A stretch of 35,935 nucleotides of DNA, from NCBI GenBank assembly GCA_025454525.1, contig JALOOG010000069.1:1-35935 (forward strand), read 5' to 3'. The notes beneath the pieces are model-generated. The model did no database searches. It was given only the letters and a program-made list of their open reading frames with translations, and was not told the DNA's origin. This stretch comes from Anaerolineae bacterium. GTDB lineage: Bacteria > Chloroflexota > Anaerolineae > Aggregatilineales > Phototrophicaceae. A program made the position numbers and the translations under genes. Positions 25,128 to 32,835 of this stretch are shown piece by piece; the first letter of the stretch is position 1; the number at the start of each line of letters is the position of its first letter.

Positions 25128-26141
25128 ATGAATGATTCTACGTCACCCGATACATCACCGGTGATCGCGATTATCGTTGTGGTGGGGGTGTTAGGGGCAA
25201 TGTTAATCGGTTTACTGTCGAGTCAAACACGCAATGAGGTAACTCCGGTGGTTGCCGCCCGTCCGGTGGAAAATGTGACCGGGGTTGAACCGACATCCAC
25301 TTGGCCCAGTGTTGTCCCCACACCTTACTTAGCCACCGTGCGCTATTATGCCGATGATGTCACCGTTGGAAAATCACTTTTTGGCAGCAACTGTTCGTCA
25401 TGTCATGGGTCAAGCGCAGAGGGGATTCCCGGACTTGGGAAAAATCTGGTTCATACCGAGTACATGGAAAGCTTAGATGACGATCAATTGCGCGAATTTA
25501 TCATTGTGGGTCGTCCGCCTTGGGATCCAACCAATAGCACGGGTGTGATCATGCCTGCGCGCGGTGGCAATCCATCGCTTTCCAATGCTGCCTTGGATCA
25601 GATCATCGCTTATCTCCGCACGATCGGCAAGCCACAATTGATCAGCTACGATCGGCCGGCGGGCGGTGGTGAACCGGTAGTGGTCGCCCCAGCCCGTACC
25701 CCCTTGCCATTTGCGACGATCTCATTAAGCGGCTTATCCGCCTTACAACCGACCGCACTCCCGACCTTTGAGGCACCGGCCGAAGAAACTGATGCCACTG
25801 AAGAACCAATCGCTACAGTTGAAGTTGAAGAGACACCCGCGGCCGAAACAACCCCCGAAGTGAGCGTCCCGGTAGGCGGATTTGATGCTGTGGCCGCTTA
25901 TGCACGCGCTTGTTCAAGTTGTCATGGTCTGGACGGGCGTGGAGTCTCATTAATCCCCAACAGCGATCTCACTGGCAACGGGATCTTGGGGAACGATAGC
26001 TTGATCTTTGTCTATTTGACCACCGTGCAACCTTTCGGGTCCTATCCGCATCCGTATCGCGGAGGCTATCCTGAATTAAATGATAGCGAAATTTTTGCGG
26101 TGATCGATTACCTGCAAACCTTGCCTGTCGCCAATCCGTAA
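25128..26141 (+). CDS. Membrane-anchored diheme cytochrome c
   Basis: A 337-aa protein with an N-terminal membrane anchor (PVIAIIVVVGVLGAMLIGLL, about 11-30) and two c-type heme domains separated by a Pro/Thr/Glu-rich linker. Heme sites are CSSCH at 89-93 and 262-266. The first domain has a likely axial Met in GVIMPARGG. The second has no Met at all after its CSSCH; a His in SYPHPYRGG is the best alternative ligand. It would carry electrons on the outer face of the membrane. It is transcribed away from the two-domain multicopper oxidase, which suggests they act together. Confidence 0.88.
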   Translation: MNDSTSPDTSPVIAIIVVVGVLGAMLIGLLSSQTRNEVTPVVAARPVENVTGVEPTSTWPSVVPTPYLATVRYYADDVTVGKSLFGSNCSSCHGSSAEGIPGLGKNLVHTEYMESLDDDQLREFIIVGRPPWDPTNSTGVIMPARGGNPSLSNAALDQIIAYLRTIGKPQLISYDRPAGGGEPVVVAPARTPLPFATISLSGLSALQPTALPTFEAPAEETDATEEPIATVEVEETPAAETTPEVSVPVGGFDAVAAYARACSSCHGLDGRGVSLIPNSDLTGNGILGNDSLIFVYLTTVQPFGSYPHPYRGGYPELNDSEIFAVIDYLQTLPVANP

Positions 26142-26153
26142 GCCTCTCTTAGA

Positions 26154-26176
26154 GGGCCGACGATCATCGTCGGCCC
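26154..26176. terminator. Hairpin between convergent cytochrome c and transpeptidase genes
   Basis: Eleven-base arms (GGGCCGACGAT and ATCGTCGGCCC) meet around one base. No T run follows on either strand, but the site, 12 bases after one stop and 8 before the other, suits a shared terminator. Confidence 0.5.
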
Positions 26177-26184
26177 CGATTGGC

Positions 26185-27915
26185 TTAAGCGGAACGCACT
26201 TGTCGGGCTAATTGACTCCGTGGATCGTATTCCGATGAAATGATCTCAACAATCGTACCGATCTCCGCCCATTGATAGAGCTTTTCGGCATTCCCATTCT
26301 CAGACATCACACAGCCGAAGGTGTACGGTTCACCAACATTCCCACCCCCCAAATATGCCCCGTTGGGCAGTTCCACCGCGCCATGAAACCCGTTCATCAA
26401 GCCCGGACTCACCTCGTAAATGCCCATGAACCAATACATCTTCCACTGACCACAAGCAAAATCGCTACACAAGGTGTAACTACTGCCATAAGCGAGTTCA
26501 TCTTGACTCAAGATCTGATATACACCAGGGGAGGTGGGTGCTTCCTCCTTGCCAGAGGAGATCGCCCAACGAAACACCTCTTGACCGTTTTCAAAAGCGA
26601 CCAACAATTGCCGATCCAGATCGACGATGATGCGCTTAGTAGCCACAGGCATTTCCGGCACGACCGAATCGGGTGAAGGCAAGTTGACCGTATCACCGGG
26701 GAACAAGGTGCCAAGATCACGGCCGCTATTGGCCTCTTGCAACAGCAAAAACGGCACCCCTAAGCGTCTGGCGATCAAATAAGCGGTATCCCCGCGTTGG
26801 ACTTGATAGGTCGAAGGGCGGTAACGCACACGCAAATAAGCCTGCGGTGTTTGGCTCTCAAGCGCAATTTCGAGTTGTTCGGCCGCCTCATCGGCGCTAA
26901 TAAAGCGCAAACTATCCTGTTCCTGCAACTGTCCGTTAAGCGCCTCAATAAACGGCGCAAACGCCTGATCTCGGATCGCGAGTCCACCGAGATCGGCCTC
27001 TAACCACGACACAAACACATCCGGCCGGGTTGACCAAGCGGTGGTCTCATTGGTGAACGGGTCATAACCGATCAAGGCGAATTGTTGATTAGCCATGATC
27101 TGCACGTCGGTCAGATACGGCGCGGGATCGATCACATCGGGCGGGAGCGCATGAGTCAACAGATCTAAGCGCCGGAATAACAACACGTCATAGGTGTGAT
27201 CGTTGAGGTATTCAATCGTGCCGGTGATGTCCAGTTCGCGGCCGCTGTTGCCACGCACGCCATACACGATCCCATCCCGCAATTCAAAACTCGCATTTTG
27301 GGGTAAGGTGTTAACTTGGCTAGTCAGGTTCAAAAAGTAACTTTGGGCGATCGCGTAATCTAACGTGATCATCGGTTGGATGTGATACCCGAACGGAAGC
27401 CCTGATAAACCGAGATTTTTAGCCGTTTCGGCAGCTTCGCGGGCGGCTAGGCTTAACCCTAATGCGCTGGGTGCTATGCTGTTTTGTGCCTCCCCTTGCG
27501 CGATCAATTGGATACGGATCTCTTGATTCCACGCTTCTAAGAGCGCAGCTTCGGCCTCATCCACGGTCAATCCGCCGATATTCACCCCTAAAACATACAG
27601 ACTCGGGAAGATCCGACCGTTCAAAAGGTGCGATGCAAGAAATAATAGCACCCAGACGGCGATCATCCCGCCGATCACTTGACGCACGATCGGTTTATGC
27701 CGGATATACCAGAGGGCATCTTGGACGATCAATACCCCTTGTCCCTGCCAACGCTCACGATCGATAGACAAGCGACGGGGGCGTGAAGTCATCGGTTTCG
27801 GATCGGGGACGAGTTCACGGTCTTCCCCGTGAGGAACGGCCATCGGGAGCGTGCGCGTTTGTTCACGGGCGGCGCGCCGCTCACGAGCGCGACGCGGTTT
27901 ACGCTGCGTTTCCAT
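26185..27915 (-). CDS. Membrane L,D-transpeptidase with PG-binding and LysM domains
   Basis: A 576-aa protein. It has a basic cytoplasmic N-terminus, one membrane helix (about 78-100, VIGGMIAVWVLLFLASHLL), a PG_binding_4-like region (LGVNIGGLTVDEAEAAL onward), a LysM domain (YQVQRGDTAYLIARRLGVPFLLLQEAN) and a C-terminal YkuD domain (from RIIVDLDRQLLVAFENG). The YkuD site has His 511 in NGFHGAVELP and Cys 535 in YTFGCVMSENGNAE. The usual 'S/T-H-G-C' therefore reads T-F-G-C. L,D-transpeptidases make 3-3 crosslinks in peptidoglycan or attach proteins to it. Two Cys in LCSDFACGQW may form a disulphide. The architecture is, as far as I recall, common in Chloroflexota. No strong ribosome site is seen at 27915. 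Confidence 0.85.
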   Translation of the reverse strand: METQRKPRRARERRAAREQTRTLPMAVPHGEDRELVPDPKPMTSRPRRLSIDRERWQGQGVLIVQDALWYIRHKPIVRQVIGGMIAVWVLLFLASHLLNGRIFPSLYVLGVNIGGLTVDEAEAALLEAWNQEIRIQLIAQGEAQNSIAPSALGLSLAAREAAETAKNLGLSGLPFGYHIQPMITLDYAIAQSYFLNLTSQVNTLPQNASFELRDGIVYGVRGNSGRELDITGTIEYLNDHTYDVLLFRRLDLLTHALPPDVIDPAPYLTDVQIMANQQFALIGYDPFTNETTAWSTRPDVFVSWLEADLGGLAIRDQAFAPFIEALNGQLQEQDSLRFISADEAAEQLEIALESQTPQAYLRVRYRPSTYQVQRGDTAYLIARRLGVPFLLLQEANSGRDLGTLFPGDTVNLPSPDSVVPEMPVATKRIIVDLDRQLLVAFENGQEVFRWAISSGKEEAPTSPGVYQILSQDELAYGSSYTLCSDFACGQWKMYWFMGIYEVSPGLMNGFHGAVELPNGAYLGGGNVGEPYTFGCVMSENGNAEKLYQWAEIGTIVEIISSEYDPRSQLARQVRSA

Positions 27916-28145
27916 GGAAACTACTCACTCTCATGTCTGCTTTTGGCTATCAGTGTAACAAATTCCGTCCGGTTGCGACAATCCCTTCCTAGAGAAAACA
28001 AACATGCGCGGCTGAGGCGGTTTCTCAAACTGGTGAGGCAAGATCGCTCTTGATGATTTTTTCCCATCTCAACTCCTTCAATATTTTTGATGCGTTTACC
28101 GCAAAACTTTTTGCAGTTTGCGTATGATTCGACACCACTTCACGC

Positions 28146-28151
28146 TATAAT
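28146..28151 (+). promoter_or_regulatory. Probable -10 box for the CopD-like gene
   Basis: A perfect TATAAT lies 36 bases before the ATG at 28188. No clear -35 box is found at the right distance. Confidence 0.4.
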
Positions 28152-28187
28152 CATCCCTCAATGTTGATTGATGATTCGTGACTCGAT

Positions 28188-28682
28188 ATGTTGGCGCTTA
28201 GTCATTTTTTTCATATTCTCGCAACCCTTATCTGGATCGGTGGGCTGATGCTCACCTTGTTCTTGATCTACCCGGAACTCCGCCGCCAGCTGGCAAATCA
28301 CCCCGAATTAGACGCACTGTTGATCCGATTGCGGCAGCGGTTGGTGCCATGGAATAACCTCGCCTTAGTGGTGTTATTGGTGACTGGGATGCTCCAGATG
28401 TCCGCGGATCCCAATTACAGCGGCTTGATGCAATTTGAGAACGAATGGAGTCGGGTGATCCTATTCAAACATCTCGCGTTGATCGGCTTGGTGATCGCGG
28501 GCGCGATCTTACAGTTTCGCGTGTTTCCGGCCTTAGATCGGGTGTATTGGTTGCGACAACGCGACAAGCATGATCCGGCGGAATGGGAACGCTTGCGCGC
28601 CGCTGAAACCCGTTGGACAGGGGTTAGCGTGGCCTTGGGCGTGGTGATTTTGGCCTTGAGCGCTTGGGCGGTGTCACTCTAG
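28188..28682 (+). CDS. CopD-like four-helix membrane protein
   Basis: A 164-aa membrane protein with about four helices. It begins LALSHFFHILATLIWIGGLMLTLFL; the His and the 'WIGG' pattern are typical of the copper-resistance D (CopD) domain and related proteins. Later parts are WNNLALVVLLVTGMLQMSAD and LFKHLALIGLVIAGAILQFRVFPAL, with a conserved-looking His in FKH that may bind heme or copper. A charged loop (RQRDKHDPAEWERLRAAETRW) precedes the last helix. It stands alone upstream of a glutaredoxin-like gene. A role in copper handling is inferred from family and from the copper oxidases in the window. Confidence 0.7.
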   Translation: MLALSHFFHILATLIWIGGLMLTLFLIYPELRRQLANHPELDALLIRLRQRLVPWNNLALVVLLVTGMLQMSADPNYSGLMQFENEWSRVILFKHLALIGLVIAGAILQFRVFPALDRVYWLRQRDKHDPAEWERLRAAETRWTGVSVALGVVILALSAWAVSL

Positions 28683-28791
28683 TATTTATAGGGGGATATT
28701 CATACAACGGTTATGTCAAGCGTTTAATGTGGATTGACGTAACATTTCACTCGAAAACGGCCTCTAATCTACAGGGAGAGGTGAGATCGCG

Positions 28792-29211
28792 ATGACCCAT
28801 TGGATCGAAACGTTGATCAATCGATTTAAACAAAAACCAGAAGTGAGCAGACGAATCAATATGGATGATAAAAGTTTAGTCATGTATACCCGCACGGCGG
28901 GTTGTCCGTATGTTAGCGTAGCCAAGCGTGTGTTAGAAGATTATCAAGTCCCGTATCAAGAGGTGTTTATCGATCTGGATGATGCAGCTAAACAACGCCT
29001 CTTAGACTGGGTGGGGTTTTTATCTGTGCCGACCTTGATCGTCGCGCCAATCGGTGAGGTCTTGCCATATGAGGCCCCCGCCTACCTGCCGAAAGGCGAC
29101 TCGCCCCGTGGCATCGATCGCGGATCGATGATCACCGAAGCGAGTCACGAACAATTACTACAATGGCTGATCAAACACGGGTTTCTCACTGTTTCAGAGT
29201 CCGAGATTTAA
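28792..29211 (+). CDS. Glutaredoxin-like protein
   Basis: A 139-aa protein with a glutaredoxin/thioredoxin fold. The active site is TRTAGCPYVSVAKRVL, with a single Cys at 38 (CPYV rather than CPYC), so it would act by a monothiol mechanism. The cis-Pro loop is LSVPTLIVAP. Between these is the usual 'Y.VPYQEVFIDLD' strand. A region PYEAPAYLPKGDSPRGIDRGSM is an insertion not typical of short glutaredoxins. ATG 28792 follows GGGAGAGGTGAG. Its stop TAA overlaps the stop of the convergent gene in the shared TTAA. Confidence 0.75.
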   Translation: MTHWIETLINRFKQKPEVSRRINMDDKSLVMYTRTAGCPYVSVAKRVLEDYQVPYQEVFIDLDDAAKQRLLDWVGFLSVPTLIVAPIGEVLPYEAPAYLPKGDSPRGIDRGSMITEASHEQLLQWLIKHGFLTVSESEI

Positions 29212-29606
29212 CGCGGACGGGGTGGATCGCGCAAGACACCCAGCAAGAGTAGACCCGGAATCAATAAACAGCATAGCACTTGGGTGAATAAACCACCAAA
29301 GCCGAAGAAATTCCAAACACCAGACACCGCCCCGCCCACCCCGTCTAATGGAGACGGAACAGCCGTCGGGGTCGGGGTGACACGGAGTCCTTGTTCGATC
29401 TCCGCGTCAATCGTCGCTTGGAGATTCGGTGTGCCTTGAATTGCGGCGCGTGTCCCTGCGATCCCCGCCTGTACTGTGGCATCCATGTCCGCGGGGGTGA
29501 GTGGTGTTGGACGATTCAACAGACCATAGATCATGATCACCGCCATGATCCCCAAAATCCCAAAAAACGCATAACGGAAAATGCGTGAGGTGTTCACTGA
29601 TTGCAT
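29208..29606 (-). CDS. Small membrane protein of unknown function
   Basis: A 132-aa protein with a membrane helix near each end (FFGILGIMAVIMIYGLL, about 14-30, and FTQVLCCLLIPGLLLLGVL, about 106-124). A Thr/Pro-rich extracytoplasmic or linker part lies between them (TPTPTAVPSPLDG). A Cys pair lies in the second helix. I do not recognise the family. It starts one base after the uppP stop, so it belongs to the crcB-uppP operon, and it ends in a stop shared with the convergent glutaredoxin-like gene. Confidence 0.65.
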   Translation of the reverse strand: MQSVNTSRIFRYAFFGILGIMAVIMIYGLLNRPTPLTPADMDATVQAGIAGTRAAIQGTPNLQATIDAEIEQGLRVTPTPTAVPSPLDGVGGAVSGVWNFFGFGGLFTQVLCCLLIPGLLLLGVLRDPPRPR

Positions 29607-29607
29607 C

Positions 29608-30444
29608 TTATTGAATCACTCCTCCTGCTACCAACCCTAAGATCAATACCCCTAACGCGATGCGATAGTATCCGAACAGCACAAAGCTATTGGTCGCTAC
29701 AAACCGCAACAGCCAACCGATCGCGAACCATGCCACAATCCCCGATACCACTGTGCCAATTGCTAAGTATACGAGATCTATTGGTTGCACGTTGTCAAGG
29801 TTGGTCAACAGATCTAAGATGGTTGCCCCTCCCAACACCGGAATCGCCAGATAAAACGAGAAGGCAGTTGCACCGGAGCGGGTGAGTCCACCCAACAACC
29901 CGCCGATAATCGAGGCACCTGAACGCGACACACCGGGAATCAAGGCTACAGTTTGGGCGAGTCCGATCAGCACTGCTTGTCGCAAAGTGATCTGACGGAT
30001 CTCTTGTTGGGGTTCATCCGGTTCATCAATTGGATTCGGTAAACGCCGCTCAATAAGCAGAAAGACTATCCCACCGACGATAAAGGAGATTGCGACCACC
30101 GTCGGGTTAAATAGGGTGTCGGTGATCCAATCATGTAACAGGAGTCCGATCACGGCGGCCGGCAAGCCAGCGATCACAATCATCAACCACAAGCGCTGTA
30201 CCGCCCGATCCCGGGTCACAGTACGAACTTGAGTCGCTAAATCTTGACGATAGAAGGCGATCACCGCCATGATCGCGCCTAATTGGATAAAAATTTCAAA
30301 TGTTTCGCCTAAGTTGGTCTGAAAATTGAGCAAGGCAGAGGCGACAATCAAATGTCCGGTCGAAGAAATGGGCAAAAATTCGGTGATGCCTTCGACAATC
30401 CCTAGTAAAATCACACTAAGGAGTTCGCTGATAGTCATGGGCAT
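29608..30444 (-). CDS. uppP: Undecaprenyl-diphosphatase UppP (BacA)
   Basis: A 278-aa integral membrane phosphatase. It has both family signatures: EGITEFLPISSTGHL (18-32, with the catalytic Glu and Ser/His residues) and PGVSRSGASI. It dephosphorylates undecaprenyl diphosphate to recycle the lipid carrier for peptidoglycan and other wall polymers. Overexpression of this family can give bacitracin resistance. The start is at 30444, where ATG overlaps the crcB stop (TAATG) and AAAGG of the crcB end serves as ribosome site. It is the middle gene of a crcB-uppP-small membrane protein operon. Confidence 0.95.
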   Translation of the reverse strand: MPMTISELLSVILLGIVEGITEFLPISSTGHLIVASALLNFQTNLGETFEIFIQLGAIMAVIAFYRQDLATQVRTVTRDRAVQRLWLMIVIAGLPAAVIGLLLHDWITDTLFNPTVVAISFIVGGIVFLLIERRLPNPIDEPDEPQQEIRQITLRQAVLIGLAQTVALIPGVSRSGASIIGGLLGGLTRSGATAFSFYLAIPVLGGATILDLLTNLDNVQPIDLVYLAIGTVVSGIVAWFAIGWLLRFVATNSFVLFGYYRIALGVLILGLVAGGVIQ

Positions 30445-30818
30445 TAAACCTTTCCGTAAAACAACGCGATACCGATTAAACAAGCGAACAAACACAGCGT
30501 ATTGGTCAAGACGATGTTCGCGATCGCGGCGATCAAATCACCGCCGCGCAACAGCATGATACTCTCATAGGCATAAGTTGAGAATGTCGTATACGCACCG
30601 CAAAAGCCGGTGGCGATCAACAAACGTAAGGAGTCAGGGAGTTGAGCGCGGGTGCTAAACCAAGTGAGAAACGCGCCTAACAGAAATGAGCCGCTCACAT
30701 TGATCACCAAAGTAGCGATCGGAAATTTGATGCCGAGGCTAATGATCCATGTTGCCAGCAGATAACGAGCGCTTGCGCCGATCCATCCGCCGAGTCCTAC
30801 CCACAAGAGTTTATCCAT
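30444..30818 (-). CDS. crcB: CrcB/Fluc fluoride ion channel
   Basis: A 124-aa protein with four helices, normal for a Fluc subunit, which forms an antiparallel dimer exporting fluoride. Family motifs are GLGGWIGASARYL at the N-terminus, Asn 40 in TLVINVSGSFLLG and GFCGAYTTFSTYAYE with the pore Thr/Phe/Ser residues. It is first in the operon with uppP. A fluoride riboswitch would be expected upstream in some bacteria, but I could not build one here. Confidence 0.93.
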   Translation of the reverse strand: MDKLLWVGLGGWIGASARYLLATWIISLGIKFPIATLVINVSGSFLLGAFLTWFSTRAQLPDSLRLLIATGFCGAYTTFSTYAYESIMLLRGGDLIAAIANIVLTNTLCLFACLIGIALFYGKV

Positions 30819-31209
30819 GTCCGCTCATGTTTCTATGAATGTGCAATAAAAGCTTCCTGATCGCGTTGCAAAAATCAGATCCGTATTGGCATGGGTTCAT
30901 CGCCTTGTGCATCCAGAAATTCTCAGTTTTAGGGTACGTAAAACACCTAACTTTTGTTACGATTTTACCGCCCATCTATACGATTGCTTAATGCTTGATT
31001 TAATACGACTCGTATTGTCTGATGACCGATCTAATCGCGATCTTGCCTGATTTTTCGCCTTCTTAATTTCGATCTTGCAGTCAAGTCAATGGTGTAACGA
31101 TCGAAAAATTTTTCTTTTCGGCTGGTTTAGATCGCGATCGGCAATCTTTTGCCAGTTATCACGGATTATTCTAGCATAGAGCGGGCATTCGCTACCTAAA
31201 GGACTCCTG
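30819..31209. other. Gene-free divergent regulatory region
   Basis: About 390 bases between crcB and the GT-C-like gene, with no coding frame that I can support. It contains GATCGCGATC-type words near 31036 and 31130 and an A/T-rich symmetric stretch (CGAAAAATTTTTC, about 31102-31114). It should hold promoters for both flanking genes. Confidence 0.5.
31149..31177 (+). promoter_or_regulatory. Candidate sigma-70 promoter of the GT-C-like gene
   Basis: TTGCCA (31149-31154) and TAGCAT (31172-31177) are separated by 17 bases. The -10 box ends 32 bases before the ATG at 31210. Confidence 0.45.
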
Positions 31210-32319
31210 ATGACTCGTTTAATCCGCCCGTATCTCATTGTCACCGTGATCGCGTTGATCTATGCGTTGATCGTGGTCGTTCGCGCTCAAACCCCGTTGG
31301 CACTCGTCACGATCGGCGCACAATTTAGCCCGACAGAAGCCCAATTTTCGCGTACCGAAGGCTATGACGGCCAATTTGTCTACTTTATCGCCCGCGATCC
31401 GGCCAACGCAGATCATTTGATCGCGGCTGGAGGCGATTTCCCCGCTTATCGCTATCAGCGTATCCTATTACCCGCGCTCTCGTGGTGGTTACCCCTCGGT
31501 GAAACCGCGATCCCTTGGGAGTTACTGATCATCAACCTGATCGCCTTAGGTGCCGGGACATGGGCTTTAGAAGGCCTGCTCACCCGACGCGGCGCAAGTC
31601 GGTGGATCGCGCTGGGTTATGGCTTATCGTTGGCCGCTCTGGGATCGACTCGGCTCACCTTGACAGAACCCCTAGCTTATGGCTTGGTGTTAGTCGCGTT
31701 TTATCTAGCCGATCAACAGCGCCCATTATGGCAAGTCGCCTTGATCTTAGCGTTGGCCGCTTTCGCCAAAGAGACCACCTTGATCTTTAGCGCGGGTTAT
31801 GCGTTCTATTGGGCGTTACAACGGCAATTCGGACGCGCTTTGATCGTGGCCAGCATCACGATCACCCCCTTTATCGCGCTCCAAGTGGCGTTATATGCGC
31901 GCTTTGGCCAATTCGGAGTCGGATCAGGTGGACTCTTGGCAACCCCATTTGAGATCGTGCCGTGGATGGGGGTGATCCGCATCCTAACAGAAGGTGGGGT
32001 AGCGATCTTTGGGGTATTGATGGCCTTCCTCTTACCCTTTGTGATCCTACCGACGCTTTGGGGGTTATGGCGTGCTTGGCATGATCTCCGAACAAACACG
32101 ATCACCCTCTGGACGGTGTTGTTAGCGATCAACGCGCTGATTTTGCTGTTTGTGCCGTTTTCGACCTATCGCGAACCGTTGGGGATTTTGCGTTTCATCG
32201 CGGGTCTTCAGATCGCGGTGATCGTCTATGCCGCGGAGCGCAAATTGCGTCGACCGCTGCGTTATAGCACCTTGTGGGCGATCACCTCGCTGATCGTGAT
32301 CGCATCAGACGTGGGGTAA
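31210..32319 (+). CDS. Multi-spanning GT-C-like membrane protein
   Basis: A 369-aa protein with about nine or ten membrane helices. After the first helix comes an outer loop with EGYDGQFVYFIARDP and YRYQRILLPALSWWLPLG. This 'YDGQ.YY..A.DP....YRYQRi..P' pattern is seen in a family of putative membrane glycosyltransferases (AZOBR_40170-like). The acidic residue in that loop would be the catalytic base in a GT-C fold. Later loops contain AFAKETTL and STYREPLGILRF. A polyprenol-linked sugar would be the donor. It lies upstream of a polyprenol-phosphate mannosyltransferase-like gene, whose product could supply it, but the two are 516 bases apart. Confidence 0.7.
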   Translation: MTRLIRPYLIVTVIALIYALIVVVRAQTPLALVTIGAQFSPTEAQFSRTEGYDGQFVYFIARDPANADHLIAAGGDFPAYRYQRILLPALSWWLPLGETAIPWELLIINLIALGAGTWALEGLLTRRGASRWIALGYGLSLAALGSTRLTLTEPLAYGLVLVAFYLADQQRPLWQVALILALAAFAKETTLIFSAGYAFYWALQRQFGRALIVASITITPFIALQVALYARFGQFGVGSGGLLATPFEIVPWMGVIRILTEGGVAIFGVLMAFLLPFVILPTLWGLWRAWHDLRTNTITLWTVLLAINALILLFVPFSTYREPLGILRFIAGLQIAVIVYAAERKLRRPLRYSTLWAITSLIVIASDVG

Positions 32320-32379
32320 TCGCTTTGCACGACATCGATGAAAAAACGAGACATTTGTTACGAATTTTTCGCTCATCTG

Positions 32380-32388
32380 TGCTATACT
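32380..32388 (+). promoter_or_regulatory. Extended -10 promoter of the 63-aa gene
   Basis: TGC-TATACT forms an extended -10 element 39 bases before the ATG at 32428. A TTGTTA at 32355-32360 is too far (22 bases) to be a standard -35, but extended -10 promoters need none. Confidence 0.55.
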
Positions 32389-32427
32389 CCATCTAACATG
32401 ATCGATCACATGCGAAAGGTGTCTCTG

Positions 32428-32619
32428 ATGAAAACCCCGATCCCGTTCCATCGGGTGAGTGATGTTGAACATTTGGCTTTCCAGCGCTCACCCGTGCCAT
32501 ATTACGATCAAGATGAACACGTTGCCGCTGTCGCCGAATTAAATTTTTCCTACCCGCTGCCGTCACTGCCGCCATGTGATCCAACATGGATGGAAACGGT
32601 TTTCCTGTTGAAGGAGTAA
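32428..32619 (+). CDS. Small 63-aa protein of unknown function
   Basis: A 63-aa protein starting MKTPIPFHRVSDVEHLAFQ and ending PTWMETVFLLKE. It has no signal peptide or membrane helix and is rich in Pro, with PVPYYDQDEHV and SYPLPSLPPCDP. ATG 32428 is preferred because AAAGG precedes it by eight bases and the extended -10 element at 32380 would start the RNA near 32395. The longer frame from 32338 would begin upstream of that promoter. I do not recognise the family. Having its own promoter and ribosome site supports it being real. Confidence 0.5.
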   Translation: MKTPIPFHRVSDVEHLAFQRSPVPYYDQDEHVAAVAELNFSYPLPSLPPCDPTWMETVFLLKE

Positions 32620-32628
32620 CTCAGAAAA

Positions 32629-32707
32629 GTACCCTACCCCCTAGAGAGACACATGCCCCCAACCAGTTCCCGTCCTAGGTATGGGCAGGGCTAGGGTAGG
32701 GTGGTAC
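32629..32707. other. Structured intergenic element with long imperfect inverted repeat
   Basis: The left arm (32629-32644, GTACCCTACCCCCTAG) and right arm (32691-32707, CTAGGGTAGGGTGGTAC) pair with small bulges. The loop holds a further pairing possibility (TGCCC near 32654 with GGGCA near 32683). It follows the 63-aa gene by 9 bases. There is no T run, so it is not a standard terminator. It could be an RNA structure or a tiny mobile repeat. Confidence 0.4.
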
Positions 32708-32835
32708 GCAAGCGACTTTCCTGTACCTACTGGGATTGATCTGCATCAGAGGCTTAAACAATTTACTCTTACAGGGATTGGCATTAGTATAGAGGTTAGA
32801 TTGATGCAGGCGCGTTAGAAAGAAGTGGATGGATC

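Noticed and set aside
30868-30906. Possible fluoride riboswitch upstream of crcB on the minus strand (GGCGATGAACCC, ATGCC, CTGAT in order)
   Set aside because: The order of words recalls the crcB motif, but the 3' strand needed to close the main stem (a GGGTTC-like run after CTGAT) is absent, and only GGC/GCC could form the pseudoknot.
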